64,000 bases of DNA from NCBI GenBank assembly GCA_965199725.1, contig OZ241321.1, forward strand, positions 496,001-560,000, given 5' to 3'. Below the pieces are notes generated by a model. That model was given only the letters and a program-made list of their open reading frames with translations. It was not told where the DNA came from and did not search any database. The position numbers were made by a program, and so were the translations under genes. This DNA is from G965199725 sp965199725 (lineage in GTDB: Bacteria; Pseudomonadota; Gammaproteobacteria; Nitrosococcales; Methylophagaceae). Shown piece after piece: positions 1 through 8,402 of the stretch; position 1 is the first letter of the stretch; each line of letters begins with the position of its first letter.

Positions 1-1025
1 TAAGAGCATGGATTAGCGTTATAGCTATCATCAATGATTTGAGCACCATTAACAGCAGCACAGACTTGCAGACGATGAGGTGGCCTTTGTACTGATGCAA
101 GACCCCCTACTATCGCTTTTTCAGGGATACCAAGCGCATGACTAATTGCAATGGCAGCCAATGCATTGGCAACATTATGTATGCCAGGCAATGGTAAACT
201 AATGTGATGCAGGATACCTTTCAACTCAACCATAAAGTCACTTGATACCACATTAAGCTGAATATCGCCTGCTGAAATATCAGCAGTTTCATCACTGATT
301 GAAAAGGTGACATACTGTTTACCAGCCAAGATGGTTTTCCAATCAAGAGCAAATGCCATATCATCATTGATAATGCCAACCCCGTCTTGGGATAGTCCTT
401 CATAAATCTCTGCTTTGGCAGTTGCAACTCCGTTGATATCGCCAAACCCTGCTAAGTGGGCAGTGGCCACATTATTAATCAATGCGATTTGCGGCTGAAC
501 AAGATCAACCAAGTAAGCAATATCACCCTGTTTGCTTGCACCCATTTCAATCACAGCATAATCAGTGTTTTTATCCAGCAAAGACAGTGTAAGCGGTACG
601 CCTAATTTATTGTTTAAATTACCTTTAGTGGCAAGTACAGATCCATGCCAAGCGATAATCGCCGCGACCATTTCTTTTACTGTCGTTTTACCATTGCTAC
701 CAGTAATGGCAACGACTTTAGTTGTACACTGCTGCCGCCAGTATTTGGTTAACTTACCAAAAGCCTGTATAACATCTGCAACAACAAGCTGCGGCAAAAC
801 ATCGTCCTCCTGTAAGCTACTCACCAAGGCGGCGCTGGCACCAGCCTGACGTGCTGCAGGCACATAGTGATGGCCATCAGCATGCTCACCTGCCAATGCA
901 ATAAACAAACAGCCATCTGTAACCTTTCTACTATCAATAACAGCGCCAGTCACCATGACATCCTGACTGGGATTAGGGCAACCTATAACAGCAGCAATCT
1001 GTGTAAGAGATAACTGCATGCTCAT
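1..1025 (-). CDS. murF: MurF, UDP-MurNAc-tripeptide:D-Ala-D-Ala ligase (3' end outside window)
   Basis: Cytoplasmic ATP-dependent Mur ligase that adds D-Ala-D-Ala to UDP-MurNAc-tripeptide, the last soluble step of the peptidoglycan precursor. About 341 codons are present; the C-terminal part (roughly 100 residues for this family) lies beyond position 1. Visible are the N-terminal UDP-binding domain, the P-loop GSNGKTT at about residues 109-115, the GNLNN stretch after it, and the Mur-ligase motif DDSYNANP close to the edge. The start ATG at 1025 overlaps the murE stop as ATGA, so translation is probably coupled. It is the last gene of the mraZ-to-murF operon seen here. The open frame was translated by hand. 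Confidence 0.93.
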   Translation of the reverse strand, partial: MSMQLSLTQIAAVIGCPNPSQDVMVTGAVIDSRKVTDGCLFIALAGEHADGHHYVPAARQAGASAALVSSLQEDDVLPQLVVADVIQAFGKLTKYWRQQCTTKVVAITGSNGKTTVKEMVAAIIAWHGSVLATKGNLNNKLGVPLTLSLLDKNTDYAVIEMGASKQGDIAYLVDLVQPQIALINNVATAHLAGFGDINGVATAKAEIYEGLSQDGVGIINDDMAFALDWKTILAGKQYVTFSISDETADISAGDIQLNVVSSDFMVELKGILHHISLPLPGIHNVANALAAIAISHALGIPEKAIVGGLASVQRPPHRLQVCAAVNGAQIIDDSYNANPCS

Positions 1026-2581
1026 GATTGCACTTCCGTTAATAACTGTGTTTCATCATTTGCTGCCTGCAATGCTTCCACTACCACTTGACCATCAACA
1101 AATGGTTGTTTGTCGCCCATAAGCTCCTGATATGTTTCATGCCCTTTTCCTGCTATTAGCACAATATCTGTTGGCTTAGCATGAAAAACTGCATAGCGAA
1201 TAGCCAGTTTTCTATCGTGCTCAACATATACTTTGTCTGTTACAGAAACACCGGACAATACATCATTAATGATTGCAGTATGATCTTCGCTACGTGGATT
1301 ATCATCAGTGAGCACTAGCCAATCTGCATATTGATCTGCACATGCACCCATCAACTTGCGTTTACTCACATCACGATCACCGCCGCAACCAAAAACACAC
1401 CAAAGTTCACCAGTTTTAGGCAAGCAGTCTCTTAATGAACATAGCGTTTTAGTTAACGCATCAGGGGTATGAGCAAAATCAACAACAACATATGCTTGCT
1501 GTCTGTTGCCATAAACTTTCATACGACCATCAATCGGGTAGCATTGATTAATTGCGCTGACCGCATCTTCAAACGACACATTAACAGCATGAAGACTGAC
1601 CATCGCTGCCAACAAGTTATCAACATTAAAACGACCTATCAGTTGATTTTTTATGCTAGCAACACCCAACGGTCCGGATACATTAAACCTCAAACCCTGT
1701 ATTGTCGAGACAATATCGCTAGCCTGAGCTGAAACGTCCCCATTTTCTGGCTCACTGCTATAGGTTAAAATCTGCAAGTTATCACGCGCTGACAGTATAG
1801 AAATTAACTGTCGGCCCAAATCGTCAGCATAATTTATTACCGCTGTTTTAATACTAGAAAACGTAAATAACCGGCGCTTGGCAGCCGCATATTCTGCCAG
1901 GTTATTATGATAATCAAGATGGTCATGGCTTAAATTAGTCAGCACAGCAACATCTATCGCCAGACTATTCAGCCGCCCTTGCACTAATGCGTGGGAAGAT
2001 GCCTCAATGACGACATGCCTGATATCCTGCTGACAAAAATTGGCCAGAATAGCCTGTAAAGTAACAGGATCCGGTGTTGTCATTCCGGTGCTTATCATGG
2101 CGTTAATACGACCATAACCCAAGGTTCCGATAATGCCACACGGCATTGCCAGCAGTTCAAGCGCCTGCGCAATAAACTGAGTAACTGACGTTTTACCATT
2201 AGTCCCCGTTACTGCAACAATGGTTAATAGCCGAGATGGATGATTATAAAACCGCCCCGCAATTTCACTGACATTATCCGTCAGTTGACCCAGCGAATAT
2301 GCACGTATATTGCCCTGCTGTAGTAGCTGATTTTCTTGCTGAGTCAACTGGTATTTATTGTCAACAAGCACGACTATCGCCCCTGATTGTAATGCTTGCT
2401 GTATGTGCTGTATACGCTTATCAGCATCTGTTGCCAGTGCAAAAAACAAACCACCAAGCTGCACATGCCGACTATCAATGCTCATGCTACTGATAGCAAT
2501 ATCATCTGATACACAAGGATATACAGCCATGTCAATTAGCAATTGAGATAGTAACTTATCATGATGGCTTAAGCTAATCAT
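1022..2581 (-). CDS. murE: MurE, UDP-MurNAc-L-Ala-D-Glu:meso-DAP ligase
   Basis: Cytoplasmic Mur ligase adding the third stem-peptide residue. The 519 residues match the family. The P-loop GTNGKT lies at about 126-131, TTPD at 168-171 and the diagnostic DNPR motif at 427-430. DNPR is characteristic of ligases that use meso-diaminopimelate rather than lysine, so a Gram-negative-type peptidoglycan is inferred. The ATG start overlaps the ftsI stop by four bases (ATGA) and the stop overlaps murF in the same way. Confidence 0.96.
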   Translation of the reverse strand: MISLSHHDKLLSQLLIDMAVYPCVSDDIAISSMSIDSRHVQLGGLFFALATDADKRIQHIQQALQSGAIVVLVDNKYQLTQQENQLLQQGNIRAYSLGQLTDNVSEIAGRFYNHPSRLLTIVAVTGTNGKTSVTQFIAQALELLAMPCGIIGTLGYGRINAMISTGMTTPDPVTLQAILANFCQQDIRHVVIEASSHALVQGRLNSLAIDVAVLTNLSHDHLDYHNNLAEYAAAKRRLFTFSSIKTAVINYADDLGRQLISILSARDNLQILTYSSEPENGDVSAQASDIVSTIQGLRFNVSGPLGVASIKNQLIGRFNVDNLLAAMVSLHAVNVSFEDAVSAINQCYPIDGRMKVYGNRQQAYVVVDFAHTPDALTKTLCSLRDCLPKTGELWCVFGCGGDRDVSKRKLMGACADQYADWLVLTDDNPRSEDHTAIINDVLSGVSVTDKVYVEHDRKLAIRYAVFHAKPTDIVLIAGKGHETYQELMGDKQPFVDGQVVVEALQAANDETQLLTEVQS

Positions 2582-4284
2582 TTCTGCATCACCACTAATT
2601 GTGTATCTAATAAGTTATCAGGAGCAATATTTAATAGCCTCATTGCACCAGTCATTACTTCAGCAAATATTGGCGCAGCAACAACACCGCCGTAATAATC
2701 ATCACCTTTGGGATTGTCCACCATCACTACCATGGCTAATCGTGGCTGCCGTGCAGGAATAACACCAGCAAATAACGATACATATTGATCATTGGCGTAG
2801 CCACCTTTTATTGCCTGTTTTACAGTGCCAGTTTTACCAGCAACCGTGTAATTTTCAACTGCTGCCATTTGCGCAGTGCCTCCTGGCTGTACAACACGCT
2901 CCATCATCTTCAATACCTGCTCGGTAACATTAGGAGTAAGCACACGCTGGCCAAATAAGGCTTTATTTTGCTTAATAAAACTAACTGGCTGTAATATGCC
3001 GCCATTTGCCAACACCATATAGCTGCGCGCCAATTGCAGCGCTGACATTGATACACCATAGCCATAAGCCAATATTGCTCTGTCCAGTTTTTTCCATGTT
3101 TGCGGATCGGGTAGATGTCCTGTTGCTTCTCCAGGAAAATAAGCACCGGTTTGTTCAGCCACGCCAAATGCTGTAAACCCCCGCCATAACTGTTCTGGTC
3201 TTATAGCAAGTGCTATTTTACTGGTAGCTACATTACTTGATTTTTGGATCACAGTGGCAACATCTATCTTGCCGTAATTACGAAAATCTTTAACGGTATG
3301 ATCATCTACCTGTAATACACCTGGATGGGTATCAACAACAGTAGCAGGGGTAAACCGACCCGATGTCAGAGCGCTTGCTACGGTAAATGGCTTAACTGTT
3401 GATCCTGGCTCAAACAAATCAGTCACTGCCCGATTACGAAAATGATTAGGCTTTAACTGCTGGCGATTATTCGGATTAAACGAAGGTTGGTTAACTATAG
3501 CCAATACTTCACCAGTTCTAACATCTAATACAACAGCTGATCCTGCCCGTGCATTAACGTTATTAACCGCCTTTTTCAACGCCTGATATGCCAAATACTG
3601 TAACCGCAAATCAATGCTTAATTGAATATTTTGTCCATGCTTAGCTACTGTTAGTAGTTCGCCGCCACCCACATAGTTACCACGACGATCCCGAATCATC
3701 AATTTTGATCCAGGTACACCGGTCAGTATGTGATCGTAGGCCAATTCCAGCCCTTCCTGACCGTGATCATCAATATTAGTAAAACCGATAAGATGTGATG
3801 TCACTTCACCGGCTGGATAATAACGTTTGTACTCTCTCTTAAAATTAACTCCAGTCAGATTTAATTTCGCTACCTTTACAGCAATATTAGGATTAACTCG
3901 TCGCTTCAGATAAACAAATTGACGATGTTTATATTTATCTATCTTTGTCCAGAGCGCTGTTGCTGACAAGCCCAATACATCAGCAAGATCACTAATATTT
4001 GCCTTAGTCGCATTTATCTCTTGAGGATTAGCCCATACTGAATGTACTGGTGTGCTCACAGCCAACGGCTCACCATGCCGATCAAAAATCACACCACGAT
4101 GGGTAGGGATAGCTACTTTTTTCAGATGCCTGTGATCTCCTTGTTTTTTCAAAAAATCAGGATTCATTACCTGAAGATAAAACAAACGCCAACCCAAAAG
4201 AAGCGCCACACTGACAAAAATCAGGCGCACCATAGCTAAGCGCCAGCAGCCGATAATATGATGTGTCTTTTTAGGCCTTCTCAT
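2578..4284 (-). CDS. ftsI: FtsI/PBP3, septal peptidoglycan transpeptidase
   Basis: Divisome transpeptidase that cross-links septal peptidoglycan in the periplasm. It has a short cytoplasmic tail, one membrane helix at about residues 19-38, a PBP dimerisation region, and the transpeptidase domain with SxxK (STVK, 295-298), SxN (SSN, 349-351) and KTG (484-486). All three catalytic motifs are intact; 568 residues is the usual length. It overlaps ftsL and murE by four bases on either side, placing it in the core of the dcw operon. Confidence 0.96.
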   Translation of the reverse strand: MRRPKKTHHIIGCWRLAMVRLIFVSVALLLGWRLFYLQVMNPDFLKKQGDHRHLKKVAIPTHRGVIFDRHGEPLAVSTPVHSVWANPQEINATKANISDLADVLGLSATALWTKIDKYKHRQFVYLKRRVNPNIAVKVAKLNLTGVNFKREYKRYYPAGEVTSHLIGFTNIDDHGQEGLELAYDHILTGVPGSKLMIRDRRGNYVGGGELLTVAKHGQNIQLSIDLRLQYLAYQALKKAVNNVNARAGSAVVLDVRTGEVLAIVNQPSFNPNNRQQLKPNHFRNRAVTDLFEPGSTVKPFTVASALTSGRFTPATVVDTHPGVLQVDDHTVKDFRNYGKIDVATVIQKSSNVATSKIALAIRPEQLWRGFTAFGVAEQTGAYFPGEATGHLPDPQTWKKLDRAILAYGYGVSMSALQLARSYMVLANGGILQPVSFIKQNKALFGQRVLTPNVTEQVLKMMERVVQPGGTAQMAAVENYTVAGKTGTVKQAIKGGYANDQYVSLFAGVIPARQPRLAMVVMVDNPKGDDYYGGVVAAPIFAEVMTGAMRLLNIAPDNLLDTQLVVMQK

Positions 4285-4568
4285 GGTGACACTATCACTA
4301 ACATATCATTTACTGGCATAACCATATCCAGCCGTGAATATGCTTGTTGCTCAATAAGCCATAGCCTTGTCTGGGTACTCTCTTCCAGCAATAAGCGCCC
4401 CCACTCTTCATCCAGAAGGTTTCGCTCTTGTTCTAAATTTTGCAATATAGCAAACCTAGTATTGACTAAGTGGCTGATATAAACAACAGAAATTGCAGTC
4501 ACCAGAATCATTACAATCAGTATGCACAAGGAAACATAGGTGCGAATAAAGGTAAACATTAAAATCAT
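4281..4568 (-). CDS. ftsL: FtsL, cell-division membrane protein
   Basis: Small bitopic divisome protein (95 residues) that works with FtsB and FtsQ to activate FtsW-FtsI. One hydrophobic helix covers about residues 9-30, followed by a heptad-like coiled-coil stretch around 35-60, as expected. FtsL sequences diverge strongly, so the call rests on topology, size and the invariant position between rsmH and ftsI. The start overlaps the rsmH stop as ATGA and the stop overlaps ftsI. Confidence 0.92.
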   Translation of the reverse strand: MILMFTFIRTYVSLCILIVMILVTAISVVYISHLVNTRFAILQNLEQERNLLDEEWGRLLLEESTQTRLWLIEQQAYSRLDMVMPVNDMLVIVSP

Positions 4569-5503
4569 GCTAACTTCTCCGCAATACGCAACACTGCGCT
4601 ACGCGCTCTGGCATTTACTGCTATTTCAGCAATACCAGCCTTTATTGGCTTACCTATCAAACGAATACTAGGATTAAGTTTATCTGCAGTCACCGGAAAA
4701 TCAGCGGGTAACTCATTTCCTCTGGCTTTGCAACGGAAAAATCGTTTCACAATCCGATCTTCTAACGAATGAAAACTGATCACCGCCAGACGACCACCTA
4801 CAGTCAGCACATTTAATCCCTGCCGTAACCCTTGTTTAAGATTTTCCAACTCATCATTAATATAAATACGGATGGCTTGAAATGTTCTGGTCGCTGGATG
4901 CTTGTGCCTTTCCCGAAACGGAATCGCCTTATCAATTAAGGCCGCTAATTGTGTTGTTGACACAATTGCAGTGTGCTTGCGTGTCTCGGTAATTACCCTG
5001 GCAATTCTTCTGGCAAAGCGTTCCTCGCCAAAGGTTTTAATAACAAACATAATATCGTCTGCTGTCGCTGTTGCTAACCACTCTGCGGCACTTATCCCGC
5101 TCTCAGGATTCATCCGCATATCAAGCGGTCCTTCCTGCTTAAAACTAAAACCGCGACTAGGATCGTCAAGTTGTGGTGATGACACCCCAATATCCAGTAA
5201 AATACCATCAACCTTTCCCTGCCAGAATCGCGCATTAACTGGTTTGGCCAAATCAGTAAAACAGCATTGCTCAACAGCAAAACGTTTATCTTGCTGTGCC
5301 AGGCGATAACCCTCTGCTACTGCTTGCGGATCCTTGTCAAGACCAAGCAGCAGTCCCCGATCCGATAATTCAGCTAATATTCGCCGTGCATGTCCGCCGC
5401 GACCAAAGGTACCATCAATATAAATACCATCAGCCTTTACAGCCAACGCAACAATCGCTTCATTTAACAAAGTTGGGACATGTTCGCGGCGGCTACTAAT
5501 CAT
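4565..5503 (-). CDS. rsmH: RsmH (MraW), 16S rRNA C1402 N4-methyltransferase
   Basis: S-adenosylmethionine-dependent methyltransferase for C1402 of 16S rRNA; the same nucleotide is modified by RsmI, encoded nearby. The AdoMet loop GRGGHARRIL lies near the N-terminus and the conserved ISFHSLEDRIVKRFF stretch near the C-terminus. The start is set at 5503, giving MISSRREHVPTLL, the usual N-terminus, with AGAAGAGA just upstream; a longer frame to 5554 would run into mraZ and lacks family similarity. That leaves about 10 bases after the mraZ stop. About 312 residues. Confidence 0.95.
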   Translation of the reverse strand: MISSRREHVPTLLNEAIVALAVKADGIYIDGTFGRGGHARRILAELSDRGLLLGLDKDPQAVAEGYRLAQQDKRFAVEQCCFTDLAKPVNARFWQGKVDGILLDIGVSSPQLDDPSRGFSFKQEGPLDMRMNPESGISAAEWLATATADDIMFVIKTFGEERFARRIARVITETRKHTAIVSTTQLAALIDKAIPFRERHKHPATRTFQAIRIYINDELENLKQGLRQGLNVLTVGGRLAVISFHSLEDRIVKRFFRCKARGNELPADFPVTADKLNPSIRLIGKPIKAGIAEIAVNARARSAVLRIAEKLA

Positions 5504-5513
5504 CGTCTCTTCT

Positions 5514-5963
5514 CTAAATTGACAAATTTTCCAGTGCAGCAGTTTGCATAGCATCGACTTCTTCTAAAAATTTATCTCTTACGTCATCCCATATTTTTTC
5601 ATCCCACAATTCAAGCTTATTGCCCTGACCCACTATTACCGTATTTTTGCTAAGACTAGCAAAATCGCGCAACTTTACTGGCAATAAAATACGGCTATGG
5701 CTATCCATTTGGCAATCAGTGGCATGCCCTAACAACATACGTTTTAAACGACGCACCCCTTTATCAAGGCTTGGTAGCGCTGCTAATTTATGTTCTAATG
5801 ATTCCCATTCGGGTAACGGATAAACTTGTAAGCAAGGATCAGCATAATCAATAGTGGCAACCAGATGACCTTCACAACATAAAGCAAGATGCTTGCGAAA
5901 TCTGGCAGGAATTGCCAACCGGCCTTTTGCATCCATGTTAATTGTTGCTACACCTCTAAGCAT
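5514..5963 (-). CDS. mraZ: MraZ, transcriptional regulator of the dcw cluster
   Basis: DNA-binding protein with two SpoVT/AbrB-like half-domains that autoregulates the division and cell-wall operon. Both signature stretches are seen: DAKGRLAIPARFR near the N-terminus and the second copy MDSHSRILLPVKLRDFA. At 149 residues it has normal length. It is first in the operon, after a strong promoter and a row of G-rich boxes that match known MraZ sites. The Shine-Dalgarno sequence is weak, with only GGAAT ahead of the ATG. Confidence 0.95.
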   Translation of the reverse strand: MLRGVATINMDAKGRLAIPARFRKHLALCCEGHLVATIDYADPCLQVYPLPEWESLEHKLAALPSLDKGVRRLKRMLLGHATDCQMDSHSRILLPVKLRDFASLSKNTVIVGQGNKLELWDEKIWDDVRDKFLEEVDAMQTAALENLSI

Positions 5964-5978
5964 GCACTATTCCAAATA

Positions 5979-6040
5979 CCCACTTTTTACTACTTTTACC
6001 CACTTTATGCCACTATAGGAACAAATTAGCAGCATGTCAA
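5979..6040 (-). promoter_or_regulatory. mraZ promoter with MraZ-type operator boxes
   Basis: Read on the minus strand, TTGACA (6035-6040) and TATAGT (6012-6017) are exactly 17 bases apart, a near-consensus sigma70 promoter. Downstream are GTGGG (5999-6003), GTAGT (5989-5993) and GTGGG (5979-5983) at an exact 10-bp period. This matches the 10-bp repeated TGGG-type boxes known to bind MraZ. The boxes would lie at about +1 to +25, fitting autorepression. Between here and the pilin remnant (6041-6314) I see no gene. Confidence 0.85.
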
Positions 6041-6314
6041 GCACTAAAACAAATCAAACGTGCTCTGATGGATAATACTTAGTCCGGACGTCTAGAATGT
6101 AGCGGAGAAATGTACTGAAATAGCTTCTTTAACTAATTGATGGATCCTCTAAATTTTAAGTACAGATGCTGTCTGACTGACTTTAAGCGCACTACTCCCG
6201 GAATAAAAACAGGATTGTTGGTCTAAAGGCATTGTAATCCTTGCACTTGTACACAAAATATTTGATATAATTCAACAACAAAGCTTTGACTTTCGTGAGT
6301 GAGTCCTAAATCAA

Positions 6315-6914
6315 CTAACTATAGGGCCAAAGATGTGCTGGCATAAAGCTTAACTGCTTAACAAAGCCCGCTTCATCGCACTCACTGAACGCATCCCATA
6401 AAATCCAATTAATTGGACCATTAGCATCCAAGACTCCACGTTTTGTATACCTTTCATGGGTGTGACTACCAGAATAGGCACTTGGATCATCAGTGCCATA
6501 CTCATTTTTACACATTATGTAAATATAGAGGGCGGTACCACTGATATCAGATTCCACATAGATACCATCCCCAGGTCTTACCGTAATTTCTTTCATTGTT
6601 ATTAAGTTCTTTGCAACAGCCTGAACACTACCATCACATCTTGCTAACTTAGCAGGATCTGTTCTATCAGTGCAGGTACTATCTGCAGTGCCGCCTATGA
6701 AAGCCTCACAATTGAGCATACTACCTTTTATCTGCACACAGCTCTCAACCGCTTTTTGCATGGAGTCCATTGCCACAATAATCGGTTAAAATCGAGCTTT
6801 CTTAATATGTTCTTGATAAGGGGGTACAGCAATTACTACCAAAATACTGATGATCACAATAACAACCATTAATTCAATCAGTGTAAATGCTTGCTGATTA
6901 TAATGTATCGCCAT
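6315..6914 (-). pseudogene. Type IV pilin-like gene interrupted by an in-frame TAA
   Basis: The first 42 codons encode a class III signal: a short leader, then AFTLIELMVVIVIISILVV, with PilD cleavage expected before the Phe, and the usual ...HIKKARF. A TAA at 6786-6788 stops it. The same frame then continues without shift as PIIVAMDSMQKAVESC and about 150 more residues, including several cysteines, to a stop at 6315. AVESC is where pilins have their conserved post-helix segment, so the two parts belong to one gene of about 198 residues. No good Shine-Dalgarno precedes the ATG at 6914. A nonsense mutation, recoding or a sequence error are all possible. A second pilin relic is at 47.4-47.9 kb. 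Confidence 0.75.
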
Positions 6915-7079
6915 TGGAGAAAGACATTTTATTATTAAACTTTTAAACTGCTCCGCTGAATAAACAATAATGCACTTAGAGTTTTTTGCAGCATCACAAA
7001 TGTTTAGCGATAATGATCCAGTAGTATTAATGTTTGAGATGCTTAAGCAGTCTGACGTGCAAACTGCTTTAAATAAATT

Positions 7080-7437
7080 GAGATGACCGATAAGCCGGGT
7101 TCTGTCGAGAACAATCATTCATCTAGGACAAGTATCGCTACCTGTCTCAAGCAACCTACCCAGGAACCGCGCGAGCCACGCGTATTTGCGGACAAATTGT
7201 TCCTCTATTTGGTCTTGCTCCGAGTGGGGTTTACCCTGCCACGCTTGTTACCAACCGCGCGGTGCGCTCTTACCGCACCTTTTCACCCTTACCCAATCAA
7301 AAAATTAGGTGGTATATTTTCTGTGGCACTTTCCATAAGCTCACACTTCCCAGATGCTATCTGGCACCCTGCTCTTTGGAGCCCGGACTTTCCTCACTTA
7401 CATCAACAAGCTGAAAGCGCGATTGTCTAGCCATCTC
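7080..7437 (-). ncRNA. rnpB: RNase P RNA (bacterial A type)
   Basis: Catalytic RNA of RNase P, which trims tRNA 5' leaders. On the minus strand the conserved blocks appear in order: GAGGAAAGTCCGGGCTCC, CAGGGTGCCAG, GGTAAGGGTGAAA-GGTGCGGTAAGAG, then CCTAGATGAATGA and GACAGAACCCGGCTTATC. The ends are set by the P1 helix, in which GAGATGGC (7430-7437) pairs with the 3' GGTCATCTC (7080-7088). A 7-bp hairpin AAGCAGT/ACTGCTT follows but without a T-run. Position between rsmI and mraZ is the common gammaproteobacterial arrangement. Confidence 0.97.
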
Positions 7438-7454
7438 ACAGGGGTAATTCTACC

Positions 7455-8312
7455 CTAATCAGAGCATCTCTGCTGAAGTTTAATTGCTGTAGCATAAGCA
7501 CGGTTTTTGCTTACCTTGAGCAAAGTTGATGTGATTGCTACTGCCTTTTTAACAGGCAACTCAGTTAACAACACACTGAGCATGTTGCACACTTCAGCTT
7601 CATTAACATCTTGCTGCTGTTTTGATCCTTCTACTAGCACAACGCATTCACCACGCTGCTGACTTTTATTGTCAAGTACCCAGGCTAAAAGTGTAGTCAA
7701 TGAATCAGTCATAATTGTCTCGTGCAACTTGGTTAATTCCCGCGCGATACAAGCAAGTCGATTGCCGCCAAAAACAGTGACCATATCTTTTAAGGTCATT
7801 GCTAACCGACGTGGACTTTCATAAAAAATCAACGTACAGCTTTTCACTGCTAATCCATGTAAAGTTTGTTGACGCGCGCCCTGCCTGACTGGCAAAAACC
7901 CTGCAAAGAAGAAACGATCTGATGGCAACCCAGAAGCTGACAGCGCTGCAATCAAAGCGCTGCAACCCGGTATGGGTATAACAGTAATATTGTGCTGGCA
8001 TACCAACGAAACCAAACGATAACCCGGATCGCTAATTAATGGCGTGCCAGCATCACTTATCAGTGCAACGGACTGACCGCGCTGTAGATGAACTAGCAAT
8101 GCCTTACTACGCTGAATCTCATTATATTCATGCAATGAAATTGTTGGTGTAGTAACAGCATAATGCTGTAATAAACGACGGCTATAGCGAGTATCTTCTA
8201 CCGCAATAATAGCCACATTATGTAATATAGTCAGTGCGCGTTGCGATATATCAGCCAAATTACCAATTGGCGTTGCCACAATATAAAGCGCTACTTTCTC
8301 TAATTCTGTCAA
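7455..8312 (-). CDS. rsmI: RsmI, 16S rRNA C1402 2'-O-methyltransferase
   Basis: Tetrapyrrole-methylase-fold enzyme that 2'-O-methylates C1402, the base also methylated by RsmH. Recognised by VATPIGNLADIS near the N-terminus, EDTRYSRRLL, SDAGTPLISDPGYRLV and the Gly-rich GCSALIAALSASGL. 285 residues is normal. The only start in this frame that keeps the N-terminus is TTG at 8312. It is divergent from lpoA, as in many gammaproteobacteria. Confidence 0.95.
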   Translation of the reverse strand: MTELEKVALYIVATPIGNLADISQRALTILHNVAIIAVEDTRYSRRLLQHYAVTTPTISLHEYNEIQRSKALLVHLQRGQSVALISDAGTPLISDPGYRLVSLVCQHNITVIPIPGCSALIAALSASGLPSDRFFFAGFLPVRQGARQQTLHGLAVKSCTLIFYESPRRLAMTLKDMVTVFGGNRLACIARELTKLHETIMTDSLTTLLAWVLDNKSQQRGECVVLVEGSKQQQDVNEAEVCNMLSVLLTELPVKKAVAITSTLLKVSKNRAYATAIKLQQRCSD

Positions 8313-8402
8313 TATGAAACATCTTTTCGTTGAATAATAGTGCTAATATACGCTAGCAGGTAAGATGTGTCGCTATATTCATTGACAAAACGCTATTTAG
8401 AG

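Noticed and set aside
565..849. 94-codon plus-strand frame
   Set aside because: Antisense to murF, whose motifs are clear on the minus strand.
4902..5309. 135-codon plus-strand frame
   Set aside because: Antisense to rsmH; no family likeness.
7083..7430. 115-codon plus-strand frame
   Set aside because: Lies antisense on the RNase P RNA gene; its openness reflects RNA sequence constraint.
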